Shown: positions 21,094-30,311 of the stretch, one piece after another
Position numbering within the stretch: the first letter of the stretch is position 1
How the letters are laid out: each line of letters starts with the position of its first letter
DNA from: Aurantimicrobium minutum
GTDB lineage: Bacteria > Actinomycetota > Actinomycetes > Actinomycetales > Microbacteriaceae
Assembly (NCBI RefSeq): GCF_029892845.1
Contig: NZ_JARXVT010000002.1
Span: 310,001 to 374,000, forward strand
DNA: 64,000 nucleotides
Direction of reading: 5' to 3'
Made by a program: the position numbers and the translations under genes
Notes under the pieces: model-generated
Databases searched by the model: none
Seen by the model: the letters and a program-made list of their open reading frames with translations, nothing else
Told to the model about the DNA's origin: nothing

Positions 21094-21615
21094 CTAGCGG
21101 CGAACCTCAAAAGTCATTGATCCGACAACGATAGGAGTGTTCAACGGAATAGGAACGGGGCTGGTCACGCGGGCACCGGCCAGAGTAGTTCCATTGGTGG
21201 AATCGAGGTCTCGAAGAAGCCAGCTTCCCCCACGGGTCTCCAAGCGGGCGTGATGAGTAGAGGTGTAGTCATCTTGAATAACCAAGCTGGAGTCGGGTGA
21301 ACGACCAATAGTGATGACGTCACCCTGAAGTGGAAGCTCTTGGCCTTCCAGGGCTCCGGAGGTGATCACGAGCTTGAGGGGAGTTCCATCCGCAGGCGCA
21401 GTCTCGACACTCGACACAGGTGGAGCAATCCGGGGTTGGGCAGAAGTGAGAAATGCTCGCGCATCGGGGGCAACAGCAGGGGGAGCTGCCACAGGCATCT
21501 TGCGCACGCGCTGACCAAAGAGGTCACTGCGCACCGCATAGACAACAAAGAAAACGAAGACCCAGAGCGCAATGAGGAAACCTATGCGCAGGATCAGAAG
21601 AGTGAGCTCACTCAC
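21094..21615 (-). CDS. fhaB: FHA domain membrane protein (FhaB/FipA type)
   Basis: From GTG 21615 the product is 173 residues: one membrane segment at about 5-30 (LLILRIGFLIALWVFVFFVVYAV), a linker, then an FHA domain at about 90-170 with GRSPDSSLVIQDDYTSTHHARL and LRDLDSTNGTTLAG, the phosphothreonine-binding loops. It recognises phosphorylated partners of PknA or PknB at the cell envelope. I choose GTG 21615 over the ATG at 21738 because the latter would overlap fhaA by 131 bases; the chosen start overlaps the fhaA stop by 8 bases only. Confidence 0.9.
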   Translation of the reverse strand: MSELTLLILRIGFLIALWVFVFFVVYAVRSDLFGQRVRKMPVAAPPAVAPDARAFLTSAQPRIAPPVSSVETAPADGTPLKLVITSGALEGQELPLQGDVITIGRSPDSSLVIQDDYTSTHHARLETRGGSWLLRDLDSTNGTTLAGARVTSPVPIPLNTPIVVGSMTFEVRR

Positions 21616-22360
21616 GGGGACCCCAGAATCCGCCGGGCTCGGCAGCACGGGGTGTCTGCACTGACTCCGCAGAAGCGGGTGCTGAAGGAGAAGCTGATGC
21701 TTGGGGGAGAAGGCGAAGAACGATGGAGGTTTGACCAATGGTGATGACGGAGTCAGCTTCTAAAGCTGCTGACACGAGACGTTGTCCGTTGAGCTTGGAA
21801 CCGTTAGTTGAGCCAAGGTCATTTGCTTGAGCACGGGTGCCATCCCAGAGCACTTCAACATGCTTGCGAGAAATTCCTGAGTCATCGACGGTGATATCTG
21901 CTTCGGTGCCACGACCAATGACGGTGCGGGACTTAGAGATGGGGTAACGCTGCCCAGCAATTTCGAGAACGGCAACCCAGGTGACCGAACCGCTGACATT
22001 TTCTGAGTCAACTTGAACAACACCCACGGCAAGAGTGGGGTCCGAGCGCAGGGAAATCTTGATGCCGCCAGCGAACTGGTAGTGCTGGGTGGCAGCGTGC
22101 TTAGTTACCAGGCGGGTCAGTTCGTCCGTGAGCGTGGCACCCATGGTGACCATGCGCTCGTAATCATCTGGAGCAAGACGCACAGTGAACTTGTTGGGAA
22201 CAAGAACACGATCGCGAGAGACTACTGCGGCCTTGGTGTCGAGTTCACGGCGCAGTGCTGCAGTGATTTCAACAGGCTGAAGACCAGAACGGAACGTCTT
22301 CGCGAACGCACCATTGACCACGCGCTCTAAGCCGCGTTCAAGGTTGTCGAGAATGCCCAC
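21608..22360 (-). CDS. fhaA: DUF3662 and FHA domain protein FhaA
   Basis: A 250-residue cytoplasmic protein, first gene of the minus-strand signalling operon. The N-terminal DUF3662 domain (MGILDNLERGLERVVNGAF, then PVEITAALRRELD, to about 125) is followed by an FHA domain at about 140-225 (TVIGRGTEADITVDDSGISRKHVEV, and DLGSTNGSKLNG). FhaA in mycobacteria binds the phosphorylated pseudokinase MviN and affects peptidoglycan synthesis; the same role here is inferred. The start is GTG 22360 with AAGGAG 7 bases upstream. It is shorter than mycobacterial FhaA because the long linker is absent. Confidence 0.92.
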   Translation of the reverse strand: MGILDNLERGLERVVNGAFAKTFRSGLQPVEITAALRRELDTKAAVVSRDRVLVPNKFTVRLAPDDYERMVTMGATLTDELTRLVTKHAATQHYQFAGGIKISLRSDPTLAVGVVQVDSENVSGSVTWVAVLEIAGQRYPISKSRTVIGRGTEADITVDDSGISRKHVEVLWDGTRAQANDLGSTNGSKLNGQRLVSAALEADSVITIGQTSIVLRLLPQASASPSAPASAESVQTPRAAEPGGFWGPRE

Positions 22361-22502
22361 AGGTCTCCTTCTTCAGGGTAAAACTCCTCCCCAAATCGTA
22401 CCCGGGGAGCTCGGAGCAAGCTGGATGCGCGCCGGGAGTAGCGAGCTTCGCTCTGGCTCAAATGGCGCGGGAGTATCACTCCGTGATAGCCTCGACCAGT
22501 TC

Positions 22503-22585
22503 GCGCGAGTGGCGAAATGGCAGACGCGCTGGCTTCAGGTGCCAGTGCCCGCAAGGGCGTGGGGGTTCAAGTCCCCCCTCGCGCA
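22503..22585 (+). tRNA. tRNA-Leu (CAG)
   Basis: An 83-base class II tRNA: acceptor GCGCGAG pairs with CTCGCGC, the anticodon stem CTGGC/GCCAG encloses TTCAGGT (anticodon CAG), the variable arm is TGCCCGCAAGGGCGT and the T arm is GGGGGTTCAAGTCCCCC. Accessory genes begin just beyond its 3' end, so it may be an integration site, although I see no copied 3' end further on. Confidence 0.96.
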
Positions 22586-22591
22586 CGAACG

Positions 22592-22626
22592 AAATCCCCG
22601 GTATTCATACCGGGGATTTTCTTTTT
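22592..22626 (+). terminator. Terminator after tRNA-Leu
   Basis: AAATCCCCGGTAT (22592-22604) and ATACCGGGGATTT (22607-22619) form an almost uninterrupted stem with a short loop, followed by TCTTTTT. This is a strong rho-independent terminator for the tRNA. Confidence 0.9.
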
Positions 22627-22632
22627 GGCATA

Positions 22633-22662
22633 AGAGAAAAGCCCTCGGTTTCTTCCGAGGGC
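22633..22662 (-). terminator. Terminator for the minus-strand XRE gene
   Basis: GCCCTCGG (22641-22648) pairs with CCGAGGGC (22655-22662); on the minus strand the stem is followed by TTTTCTCTT. It ends transcription coming from the XRE-family gene at 22716-23033 and lies back to back with the tRNA-Leu terminator. Confidence 0.75.
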
Positions 22663-22715
22663 AGCTAGGGCCGCCCTCACCCAGATGGGGTGGCTTGGTC
22701 CTGAGAAAACCTATC

Positions 22716-23033
22716 TCAGCTTTCAGGAATTTTCTCGAGTACCAGACGTGCCCGGTAGCCCATGGCTCTTGCATACCGCTGGATCGTATGTATACGGGGG
22801 TCCCCGCCAATGCGTTCGAAGTCCGAGACGCAGGACTGTGTTGTTTTCAAACGCCGTGCCATGTCAGATTGAGTGAGTCCCTCTGCGCGACGAAGCTCGC
22901 GTGACTCTTGGATGAAATCGATGAAATGGTTGATGTCCTCACCAAGAGCAATCATCTCGGGGCTGTCCCAGGGAACATCGGGGAACATGCGCCTGAGCCC
23001 TGTTGGGTCGTCTTCTTTCATAATGTCCTTCAT
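22716..23033 (-). CDS. XRE-family HTH protein (HigA-like, no toxin beside it)
   Basis: The 105-residue protein has a C-terminal helix-turn-helix of the XRE type: GLTQSDMARRLKTTQSCVSDFER (about 51-73), followed by RIHTIQRYARAMGYRARLVLE. This layout, with an N-terminal helical extension, resembles HigA-type antitoxins, but no toxin gene is next to it. ATG 23033 and ATG 23021 are both possible; the second has AAGGA five bases before it, and TAAAAT at 23053-23048 could be the -10. It is the first gene beyond tRNA-Leu and so the edge of the accessory stretch. Its target is unknown. Confidence 0.75.
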   Translation of the reverse strand: MKDIMKEDDPTGLRRMFPDVPWDSPEMIALGEDINHFIDFIQESRELRRAEGLTQSDMARRLKTTQSCVSDFERIGGDPRIHTIQRYARAMGYRARLVLEKIPES

Positions 23034-23091
23034 CGCCGATACCCGATATTTTAGTTCTCACTAAACTTGTGGCGCAACCTGCTTGTTTCAC

Positions 23092-24006
23092 TCATTGAGG
23101 ATTCTCTGAAAATTCGGTAGTTGTTTGAGTACGCAATGTGTCATAAAACTTTTGAAGTTGAGGGTGTTGGCTTCCTATGGCTCGTAAATTGTGTTGGGGG
23201 AAACGAGGACGTGTTTCTTGGAATAGTTCGCTGTGGTGCACCTCTGCCTCATTTACCCTCGTATGAAGCTTGGATTCATGAGTGAAATGCCCATGAAAGT
23301 CATCTCCGAATAGCTTTGCGGCCCAAGCAAATTCTGAGTCCCTGGCGAGCTGGTAGTGACTTGCCCGGGAAATTGCTGCGCAGATCCAGTCAGCGAATTG
23401 AATATTTGTGTTCAGTTTGCTTTCGATGTGCAGGGGAACTTCAACAATTCTCCGCATCTCTATGTGAGTAGTGCTTCTGGAATAAATATGGGCATACATT
23501 TGCGCTGCCATTTCACGACGAGTTTTGTCAGTAATTGAATCAGCGATGATGAGAACATCTTGATTGGCAACATGAGCATGACGGCAGATTCGATTGATGG
23601 ATTCCTTTAATGCGGCTTGAGCTGTTTCTGCTGAGGTTGTGTCTGTCTGTTTTACAGTGCCAACTAATTTTTCGTCTCCGTAATAAAACAGTTTGCCTTC
23701 GAGGCGGTAAAGCTTTTTGAGTATTGACCGGAAAACCCGAGAGTAGCCCGGGTTGTTATTCATACTTCCTGTCGAGAAGAATTCATTTCCTTTCTTCTCA
23801 AATTGGTTAGGTGATTCACTTTGCTCAAGGAGTGGCTTGAAAAGTGCATCGCGTTCACGCTTGAAATATGCGCTGAATTCACGGGCGTTGTGAGCGGGAA
23901 TGATGAAACCTGCGAAACCAAACACAGGATGATGCCCATACTTCTTGTGATCTGAGGAAATAAAAGGACCAGGGTGTCCAAATTCATCAATGTATGCGAT
24001 CAACAC
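23092..24006 (-). CDS. DUF3800 domain protein
   Basis: The 304-residue protein starts with LIAYIDEFGHPG, the hallmark of DUF3800, with an acidic pair on the first strand as in RNase H-like folds. Further acidic residues (LIIADSITD near 160, and DWICAAISRASH near 215) fit the same fold. DUF3800 proteins are often found in defence and mobile regions, but their reaction is not established. GTG 24006 follows GGAGG by 7 bases and gives the usual N-terminus; the open frame itself begins 30 bases upstream. The gene is richer in A and T than the core genes. A strong hairpin lies 21 bases ahead of its start. Confidence 0.8.
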   Translation of the reverse strand: MLIAYIDEFGHPGPFISSDHKKYGHHPVFGFAGFIIPAHNAREFSAYFKRERDALFKPLLEQSESPNQFEKKGNEFFSTGSMNNNPGYSRVFRSILKKLYRLEGKLFYYGDEKLVGTVKQTDTTSAETAQAALKESINRICRHAHVANQDVLIIADSITDKTRREMAAQMYAHIYSRSTTHIEMRRIVEVPLHIESKLNTNIQFADWICAAISRASHYQLARDSEFAWAAKLFGDDFHGHFTHESKLHTRVNEAEVHHSELFQETRPRFPQHNLRAIGSQHPQLQKFYDTLRTQTTTEFSENPQ

Positions 24007-24026
24007 AGTTGGTCCTCCGATAACGC

Positions 24027-24054
24027 AAGAACCCACGCATAAGCGTGGGTTCTT
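24027..24054. repeat. Perfect 12-bp hairpin ahead of the DUF3800 gene
   Basis: AAGAACCCACGC and GCGTGGGTTCTT enclose the loop ATAA. It sits 21 bases upstream of the DUF3800 start codon, just before the GGAGG site, and has no T run on either strand. It may lie in the 5' leader or be the end of a mobile segment. Confidence 0.65.
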
Positions 24055-24142
24055 CGAGTCGGTGCGCCACTCGTATTTCAGAGCTCGCTACCAATGAATA
24101 ACTTACTACAGGCAAATTTGAACCTCAACAATTGCACCCAAC

Positions 24143-24151
24143 TGTGGATAA
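24143..24151 (-). promoter_or_regulatory. Single DnaA-box match
   Basis: TTATCCACA is present on the minus strand in the gap between the DUF3800 and XRE genes. A single nonamer of this kind can occur by chance, so its use is uncertain. Confidence 0.25.
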
Positions 24152-24194
24152 ATCCTGAATATCTCGTGGTGTGAGTAATTAGAGGTATGTGAGA

Positions 24195-24488
24195 TTAGCC
24201 CTCTCGAGCTCGAATAAGTTCAGCAGCCGTGAGTTTGTGTGGTCTAGCGGTCACCATGTCGCCACTGAGGCCGGCAATGAGCACACCGGGATCAATCTCA
24301 AGAACACTGGCGATGCGCAGCAGAGTATGCAGGTTCGGATTGGCCCGCCCGCGCTCGATCTTGCCGTAGTTAGACACGTGCATTGCAGACATGTGCGCCA
24401 CATCTTCCTGGCTTAAGCCCAGGCCCTCTCGGCGTTCACGAAGTCGACTCCCAAGAATTTGAGCCGCTGCAGAAGCAATTGAATCCAT
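24195..24488 (-). CDS. XRE-family transcriptional regulator
   Basis: A 97-residue DNA-binding protein; the helix-turn-helix runs at about 14-68: LRERREGLGLSQEDVAHMSAM, then VSNYGKIERGRANPNLHTLLRIASVL. This is a minimal XRE/C-protein type. It is divergent from the Mod methylase gene with 96 bases between starts, the arrangement of controller proteins in restriction-modification systems, so control of mod/res is a reasonable inference. The A/T-rich gap contains TATATA- and TATATC-like elements for both directions. No separate operator palindrome stands out. Confidence 0.8.
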   Translation of the reverse strand: MDSIASAAAQILGSRLRERREGLGLSQEDVAHMSAMHVSNYGKIERGRANPNLHTLLRIASVLEIDPGVLIAGLSGDMVTARPHKLTAAELIRAREG

Positions 24489-24584
24489 GCCTCAAGCGTT
24501 CCCACTTGGAGTAAGTTTAACCAGAGCTTATATACCTGAGGTTCTAACGCTCTATATCTTATTGTCGCGATCAAAGGGGAAATT

Positions 24585-26459
24585 GTGGCAAAGTCACTGC
24601 TCGAGCAATTGCCAGAAATTGTAAAGAACGGTAAGCGCCAGGCACAACAAATCCTTGAGCAGCTAGAGGGTCAGAATCGCGTAAGCCTGCAGACCCGAGA
24701 GCTTGTTGTTCCCTCACGAGACACGACAGCTTTGATTTCTTCGGGGCAGACTCTTGAGGATGTTCCGGAGGAACCCAATCGCTTGATTTATGGCGACAAC
24801 CTTCTTGCAATGGCAGCGCTTCTCGCAGGTGACGAAAATACACCCTCTATGCGGGGCAAGATTGATCTGATTTATATCGATCCACCATATGACTCGAAGG
24901 CAGATTACCGAACCAAGGTTGAGTTACCGGGGGTAGAACTTTCACAAAGACCAAATGTTCTTGAGCAGTTTGCATATTCCGACAGCTGGGCAAATGGGAC
25001 GGCCTCATATCTGGAATCAATGATTCCTCGTTTGGTTTTAATGCGTGAGTTGTTAGCTGAAACGGGTTCGATCTATGTTCATTTGGATTGGCATGTGGGG
25101 CATTACGTAAAAATTGTTATGGACGAGATTTTCGGCAAGGAATTGTTCATTAATGAAATTGTTTGGGCATACACCGGTCCCTCTGCTGTCAGGAGAGCGT
25201 TTCCAAGAAAACACGATGTTTTATATCTATATGGAAAATCAAATGATTATTACTTCGCGGGTGATTACATTCCCCACAAAAGCGGCGTTCATAACAGCGG
25301 CCAGGTCTTTGGCGCTATAGAAGAAAATCCCGAGGCGATTGAGGCTTTAGAAGCAAGAGGTAAAGCTGTTGAAGACTGGTGGATTGACATCTACACCGTG
25401 GATCGTGTTCGCTCTGAGATGGTCGGCTATGCAACTCAAAAACCTACAGGGCTAGTCGAGAGAGTAATAAAGGCGAGCTGTCCTCCTGGTGGAACAGTTG
25501 CTGATTTTTACCTTGGCTCGGGTACCACTGCTGCGACAGCAGAAACTATGGGAAGAAAATGGATTGGCTCCGACCTAGGAAAGCCATCTGTAATGGTTTC
25601 TCGCAAACGACTTATTGACCAAGACGCAAAACCATTTCTCTACCAAGCCATCGGTGACTACCAAGTAGAACAAGCTAAGAGCACTCTGGGTAAGCGATAC
25701 AAAGCTGGTGATCTTTCTCGCACAGTTCTAGAAATCTATGGCGCCATGCCTCTCCCTCCAGAGGAAAACACTGGTGGTCAACTTGGTCGCATGGCTGAAG
25801 GCAGCGAGCTCATCATTGTCGACAGCCCCTCTCGTGTAACCACTCTCAGCACACTTAAGCGTGCTCAGCAGCTGCGTGACACGAAGATGGGAGGCTTCAA
25901 GAGCGTGACGGTCTTGGGCTGGAACTTCTCTGCTGATATTGCCCAGGCTCTAACGAACCTTGGTGATGACCGTCTGAACGTCCGTGTAATCCCCCCAGAT
26001 CTTCTGGACCGTCTGAAAAAGAAGGGCGTTGCGGGTCTTGCCGGAAACATCCGCTTCTCGACTCTCCAGTTCCTCGAGGCACACCTTGAAGACCGATTCA
26101 CTTCTGATGCTTCAGAACAACTCACAATTGCTCTAGACAACTATGTGCTTGTTGATCCTCAGGCCATCAACCTTGATGAAGATAATCGTGAGAAGTTACT
26201 CAAGGTGATGAATGCAGAGCCATTGGCTCTCATTGAGTATTGGGCTGTTGACCCTGACTATGACGGTGTTGTTTTTCGCTCGCTGTGGCAGGACTATCGA
26301 GGCAACACGGAAAATGACAATGATCCTCTCCGGGTCATAGCGGAGGCCAATCTGACAGTTGATCGTCTAGACCGAGCTCGTAAAGTCTGTGTTCGTGCGG
26401 TGGATGTCTTCGGCTTTGAATCAGAAGTAGTTCTCGATATTCCGGCGGCAGCACGATGA
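24585..26459 (+). CDS. Type III-like DNA adenine methyltransferase (Mod)
   Basis: The 624-residue modification subunit transfers a methyl group from SAM to adenine. The catalytic DPPY is in [16 protein letters not shown] near residue 100, and the SAM-binding FxGxG-like motif is in [17 protein letters not shown] near residue 307. This IV-then-I order places it in the beta group, as in type III Mod. The region between them (about 170-290) should hold the target recognition domain, and the C-terminal 290 residues the Res-contacting part. GTG 24585 follows AAGGGGA. The stop overlaps the Res start by 4 bases (ATGA), so the pair forms one operon. Confidence 0.9.
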   Translation: MAKSLLEQLPEIVKNGKRQAQQILEQLEGQNRVSLQTRELVVPSRDTTALISSGQTLEDVPEEPNRLIYGDNLLAMAALLAGDENTPSMRGKIDLIYIDPPYDSKADYRTKVELPGVELSQRPNVLEQFAYSDSWANGTASYLESMIPRLVLMRELLAETGSIYVHLDWHVGHYVKIVMDEIFGKELFINEIVWAYTGPSAVRRAFPRKHDVLYLYGKSNDYYFAGDYIPHKSGVHNSGQVFGAIEENPEAIEALEARGKAVEDWWIDIYTVDRVRSEMVGYATQKPTGLVERVIKASCPPGGTVADFYLGSGTTAATAETMGRKWIGSDLGKPSVMVSRKRLIDQDAKPFLYQAIGDYQVEQAKSTLGKRYKAGDLSRTVLEIYGAMPLPPEENTGGQLGRMAEGSELIIVDSPSRVTTLSTLKRAQQLRDTKMGGFKSVTVLGWNFSADIAQALTNLGDDRLNVRVIPPDLLDRLKKKGVAGLAGNIRFSTLQFLEAHLEDRFTSDASEQLTIALDNYVLVDPQAINLDEDNREKLLKVMNAEPLALIEYWAVDPDYDGVVFRSLWQDYRGNTENDNDPLRVIAEANLTVDRLDRARKVCVRAVDVFGFESEVVLDIPAAAR

Positions 26460-29404
26460 GTGTTGCACCAGCACTAGACCGATTTCCTCTAGCAGAGGGA
26501 ATCACACAACGCATTTCAGAGGCAGTACATGAGCTCGTGGAGTCGGGTTCGGGCATCTTTGTGAATGAAGTTTCACCGGTGACGGCAGAGCTTCTGAGGT
26601 ATTGGTTTCAGCGGGATTACTGCGCACTGCGTTCTGCCAATTTTCATGAGGGTCAGCGCGACGCCATTTTGGCGATTGTCTATGCCCACGAGATTCTGGG
26701 CGCAGCAACACTTGCCGAACTCTATAACCAGATAGCGCCGCAGGCCATGTTGTCCGGGGATGTATTAGGGGAAGTAACAGACTCTCGCAACGGCCACCCG
26801 AAGTATGCAGCCAAGATGGCCACGGGTACTGGAAAGACCTGGGTGCTCAACGCTTTGATGGTCTGGCAACATTTGAACGCTGTTGCTGCGCCTGAAGATG
26901 AACGTTTCACCAGCAATTTTTTGCTTGTTGCACCTGGCCTGATTGTGTATGAACGTCTTCTCGACTCATTCCAAGGTCGCGTGGTGGAAGGTCAACGAGT
27001 TTTTGAGACCAGCGATATGTATGGAGTAAAGGACTTGTTTGTTCCTGACACCTATCGCCAACAAGTCTTTGGGTTTATTCAATCTTCCGTTGTAACCAAG
27101 AAAGACATTGGTCGGAAGGTTACCGGCTCTGGTGTTATCGCCATCACCAACTGGCACTTGCTTGCTGGTCAAGAAGACCCTGACTTCCTGGATGAAGAAT
27201 CAGATGAAAATGAGTTCCTTTCTCTTGGTGCCGATATCGACGAAAAGGAAATGGCTCGGGATCTACTCCCACTCAGTCCAGGTGTTGCTGCTGGTAATGC
27301 ACTTGATGTATTGGACCGGAGACATCGACGTGGAGAAGCCCTCGACTTCTTGAAGGACCTTTCTGGTCTTGTTGTATTTAACGATGAGGCTCACCACATT
27401 CACGCCTTGAAAAAGGGCGCAGAAGTCACTGAAGTCGAGTGGCAAAAGAGCCTTCGCGCAATCGCTGCGACTAAGGGTCGCAGATTCATTCAAGTAGATT
27501 TTTCAGCAACGCCGTATAACGAAGTGGGCGGAGGAAGAGGGAAAGAATCTTCCAAGAAGTTCTTCCCCCATATTGTTGTGGACTTCGATTTGCGAGCAGC
27601 GATGTCCAAAGGGCTGGTTAAGACTCTCCTGCTCGACAAGCGCAAAGAAATAGCTGCGCTTCCGCTCGACTTCAAAGTCGAGCGAGACGAGTCTGGTTCT
27701 ATCGCGCTTTCTGAAGGCCAAAGAGTGATGCTTCGGGCTGGCCTAAAGAAACTCAGCATCCTGGAAGAGCAATTCGCTGAAACCGATCCAAGCAAGCACC
27801 CCAAGATGATGGTGATCTGTGAGGACACAACCGTTGTGCCCTTGGTTGAAGAATTCCTTTATGAAACTGGCATGAGTGAAGAAGATGTGCTCAGTGTCCA
27901 TTCAGGTAAGAAAGCTGAACTAGGTGAGAAAGAGTGGGCGCCTGTTCGAGAACGACTCTTTGCGCTTGATAGCCACGCTTCCCCGAAGGTTGTGGTGAGC
28001 GTACTCATGCTTCGGGAGGGATTTGATGTAAACAACATCTGCGTAGTGGTCCCGCTTCGTTCAGCTGGTTCTTCGATTCTCCTCGAACAGACCATTGGTC
28101 GTGGTTTGCGTTTGATGTGGCGCGGTGACAGCGGTATTGATGAGCTCAAGCAGGAAAACCGTTCTCGCATTCGCCAAAAGCTCGAACCCACCAACTATTT
28201 CGACATGTTGTTTATTGTGGAACACCCCAACTTTCAGAAGTTCTATGACGAATTAATTTCTGGAGGCCTTGTCGGTGAAATTGGTGACGACGAGCCTGGA
28301 ACCCGTGCAGCGGGTGATCTTGAACGAATTGGTCTTCGTGATGGATTCGAACGGTATGACTTTGAAGTTCCATTTGTGGTTCGTGACGCTGACGAAGAGA
28401 TGCGTGCACCCAGTATTGATCCACTCTCACTGTCGAAGTCCAAGTACCCGCTTGATGCTCTTATAGCGGCCATAGGCAAGGGTGACAGCTTCACCTCCGT
28501 GGCGGTGGAAACCGGAACACAGTTCGGTGATTACAGAGTAGACGGTGGAGTAATGACTGCTACGGGTTACAACGATTACCTCAGTCGATTAGCAACCCGA
28601 ATCACGGAGGCGCATACTCGGGCATTCGTAACCACTACTCAGCAATACAACAAGGTTGCTCAATACCCGGTGATGCAGGCGTATAAACCGTTACTTATTG
28701 GCTGGCTCAACACATACATTCGCGAACGTTTATTTGGCCAACAGTTTGACCCCATGGAAGCCGAAAACTGGAGGGTATTACTTCTCAAGGATGTTGCTGA
28801 AGACATTGCTGGACAATTTGGAACATTGCTTGTGGAACTTCAAGAAAATGTTTCCGTCGATACTGCAGAGGTGATGTATCGCTGGATTTCAGAGGTGTCT
28901 GAAATTACAGTTCGAACGAGCGCTTCTGTTGAAGTTACCAAATGTATTTTTGGCTCATTGCCCTACCCCACTAATGGGGGTGGTCTTGAACGTGACTTCA
29001 TGATCTGGGCAGACTCTGATACCAAAGTTGAGGCGTTCATTAAGCTTCATGAATACAAGCATGACTTCATGCGCCGCCCGTATCTCAAAGCAGACGGAAT
29101 GCCCGCGCAGTATTCGCCTGATTTTCTTGTACGAACTTCAGATCGTGTCTACGTAGTTGAAACAAAGTCTCAGTCTGGGCTCTCGGATCAAAATGTACTT
29201 CGTAAACAGCGCTCAGCAGTGGCGTGGTGCGAACGTATTAATTCTCTTGTACCTGAACAACGAGATAACAGGACCTGGCACTACGTTTTGGCCGGTGAGT
29301 CGGGTGTTCGGAACAACTTGAGTAACGGGGCACGTTGTAGTGATTATCTAAACTTCTCTCGCCTCATTGAAGACGACCGAGGAGAAGCGGGACAACTTTT
29401 CTAG
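26456..29404 (+). CDS. Type III-like restriction subunit (Res), helicase-nuclease
   Basis: The 982-residue protein is a superfamily 2 helicase with a nuclease end. The Walker A motif is in [17 protein letters not shown] near residue 125, the Walker B box is [13 protein letters not shown] near 305, and later helicase motifs include DFSATPYNE and QTIGRGLRL. The C-terminal [19 protein letters not shown] near 900 has the PD...ExK pattern of restriction nucleases. With the coupled Mod it should cleave unmodified DNA after ATP-driven movement. Both reading frames are intact, so the system is probably active. Type III is inferred; the recognition site is not known. Confidence 0.9.
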   Translation: MSVAPALDRFPLAEGITQRISEAVHELVESGSGIFVNEVSPVTAELLRYWFQRDYCALRSANFHEGQRDAILAIVYAHEILGAATLAELYNQIAPQAMLSGDVLGEVTDSRNGHPKYAAKMATGTGKTWVLNALMVWQHLNAVAAPEDERFTSNFLLVAPGLIVYERLLDSFQGRVVEGQRVFETSDMYGVKDLFVPDTYRQQVFGFIQSSVVTKKDIGRKVTGSGVIAITNWHLLAGQEDPDFLDEESDENEFLSLGADIDEKEMARDLLPLSPGVAAGNALDVLDRRHRRGEALDFLKDLSGLVVFNDEAHHIHALKKGAEVTEVEWQKSLRAIAATKGRRFIQVDFSATPYNEVGGGRGKESSKKFFPHIVVDFDLRAAMSKGLVKTLLLDKRKEIAALPLDFKVERDESGSIALSEGQRVMLRAGLKKLSILEEQFAETDPSKHPKMMVICEDTTVVPLVEEFLYETGMSEEDVLSVHSGKKAELGEKEWAPVRERLFALDSHASPKVVVSVLMLREGFDVNNICVVVPLRSAGSSILLEQTIGRGLRLMWRGDSGIDELKQENRSRIRQKLEPTNYFDMLFIVEHPNFQKFYDELISGGLVGEIGDDEPGTRAAGDLERIGLRDGFERYDFEVPFVVRDADEEMRAPSIDPLSLSKSKYPLDALIAAIGKGDSFTSVAVETGTQFGDYRVDGGVMTATGYNDYLSRLATRITEAHTRAFVTTTQQYNKVAQYPVMQAYKPLLIGWLNTYIRERLFGQQFDPMEAENWRVLLLKDVAEDIAGQFGTLLVELQENVSVDTAEVMYRWISEVSEITVRTSASVEVTKCIFGSLPYPTNGGGLERDFMIWADSDTKVEAFIKLHEYKHDFMRRPYLKADGMPAQYSPDFLVRTSDRVYVVETKSQSGLSDQNVLRKQRSAVAWCERINSLVPEQRDNRTWHYVLAGESGVRNNLSNGARCSDYLNFSRLIEDDRGEAGQLF

Positions 29405-29546
29405 CGACGGTCATCAACTTCGGGGCGCTTGACCAAATGAAAAGTGTTTCAGGCTAGGGGATCTCCACTCTGCCGTAATCCAGGTCCCCACAGCAATTAA
29501 ACGTGGTGCAATTCTGCCAGCCGAAGCGGAAAAAGTGAGCAAAGGT

Positions 29547-29570
29547 AAATGTTGGCAACTGCCAACATTT
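29547..29570. promoter_or_regulatory. Operator-like inverted repeat before the HTH gene
   Basis: AAATGTTGGCA and TGCCAACATTT (11-bp arms, AC between) lie 30 bases upstream of ATG 29600. Position and symmetry suggest a binding site that controls the following HTH gene. The rest of 29405-29546, after the Res stop, shows no gene I can support. Confidence 0.55.
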
Positions 29571-29599
29571 CTGTTATTTTGTCTTCGGGAGGTACACAC

Positions 29600-30115
29600 A
29601 TGCAGACCTATTTTTTTGACGTAGAAATCGAAGAACTCGATCGCGAAGACGAGACATGGATTGATTTCTTTGCTACTAGGTCGTTCAGCGCCATGTTTAG
29701 CTGGATGGATTTCCAAACCTATCTCTCCTGTGATGTAGAAGCAGAGACCCCAAGTGAAGCCCTTGAAATGGTTTTGACTGAAATTGCAAAGACCGACCTT
29801 TCTGTGCTGCGCGTTGTTGTGGATCTCATCGGAGTGCAGGACATCGCAATTGATTACAGTGTTTCTCGCGAAACCGCGAGATTGTGGGCTAATGGTCACC
29901 GCCGCAATGGATTCCCCAAGCGCTATACCCAGGTGGGAAACAAGAGTGCGTGGGCTCGCTCTGACGTTCACGCGTGGGCAGTGAAGAACAATCTTGCTCG
30001 TGAGGCCACAGAGCAGCCGCTCCCCATCGATGTCGTCGAAATGTTCAATGGAGATCTGGCCAGATCCCGCATAGGGAATGAGCTGCGGCCCGTCACTGTG
30101 TCACTGAGTGAATGA
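29600..30115 (+). CDS. HTH (excisionase/AlpA-like) DNA-binding protein
   Basis: A 171-residue protein of two parts. The first 90 residues form a mixed alpha/beta domain rich in acidic residues (FFDVEIEELDREDE..., then EAETPSEALEMVLTEIAKTD). The second has a helix-turn-helix with wing at about 94-135: YSVSRETARLWANGHRRNGF then KSAWARSDVHAWAV, like AlpA or excisionase proteins. GGGAGGT precedes ATG 29600 by 7 bases; an earlier in-frame ATG at 29549 falls inside the palindrome and is rejected. It lies between the R-M genes and a second palindrome, and could regulate either. Function unknown. Confidence 0.65.
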   Translation: MQTYFFDVEIEELDREDETWIDFFATRSFSAMFSWMDFQTYLSCDVEAETPSEALEMVLTEIAKTDLSVLRVVVDLIGVQDIAIDYSVSRETARLWANGHRRNGFPKRYTQVGNKSAWARSDVHAWAVKNNLAREATEQPLPIDVVEMFNGDLARSRIGNELRPVTVSLSE

Positions 30116-30125
30116 CCTGTAGGCG

Positions 30126-30158
30126 CCCGAACTGTCTCAATATTTGCGATAGTTCGGG
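30126..30158. repeat. Palindrome family, copy 1
   Basis: A 33-base imperfect palindrome centred at 30142: the outer arms CCCGAACT/AGTTCGGG pair perfectly and the core is TCTCAATATTTGCGA. It lies 10 bases after the HTH gene stop. The core is shared with two copies near 47.2 kb. Confidence 0.7.
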
Positions 30159-30311
30159 TTGAAGAGAAATTTTCAGCACAACTGTTCTCAACAAGGCCGA
30201 TATTTGTTCACCACATTGTTATCGACTAATAGTCTGTTTTTGCTCAGCTAACTGCCAGAATTGCAGTGCGCACCGTTGCGCACCCACCCTCATACATAAG
30301 GAGTCATCTTC

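Noticed and set aside
22314-22904. A 196-codon plus-strand frame that runs through tRNA-Leu
   Set aside because: It crosses a functional tRNA and two terminators, so it cannot be a normal protein gene.
24143-24151. A third DnaA site as a functional element
   Set aside because: A single nonamer with no neighbour; listed with low confidence only.
22503-29404. tRNA-Leu as a proven integration site with flanking direct repeats
   Set aside because: I searched by eye for a second copy of the tRNA 3' end up to about 31 kb and found none, and no integrase is present, so only a possible link is stated.
29414-29971. A 185-codon minus-strand frame opposite the HTH gene
   Set aside because: No ribosome site, no domain, and it crosses the palindrome; the plus-strand gene has a clear ribosome site and HTH motif.
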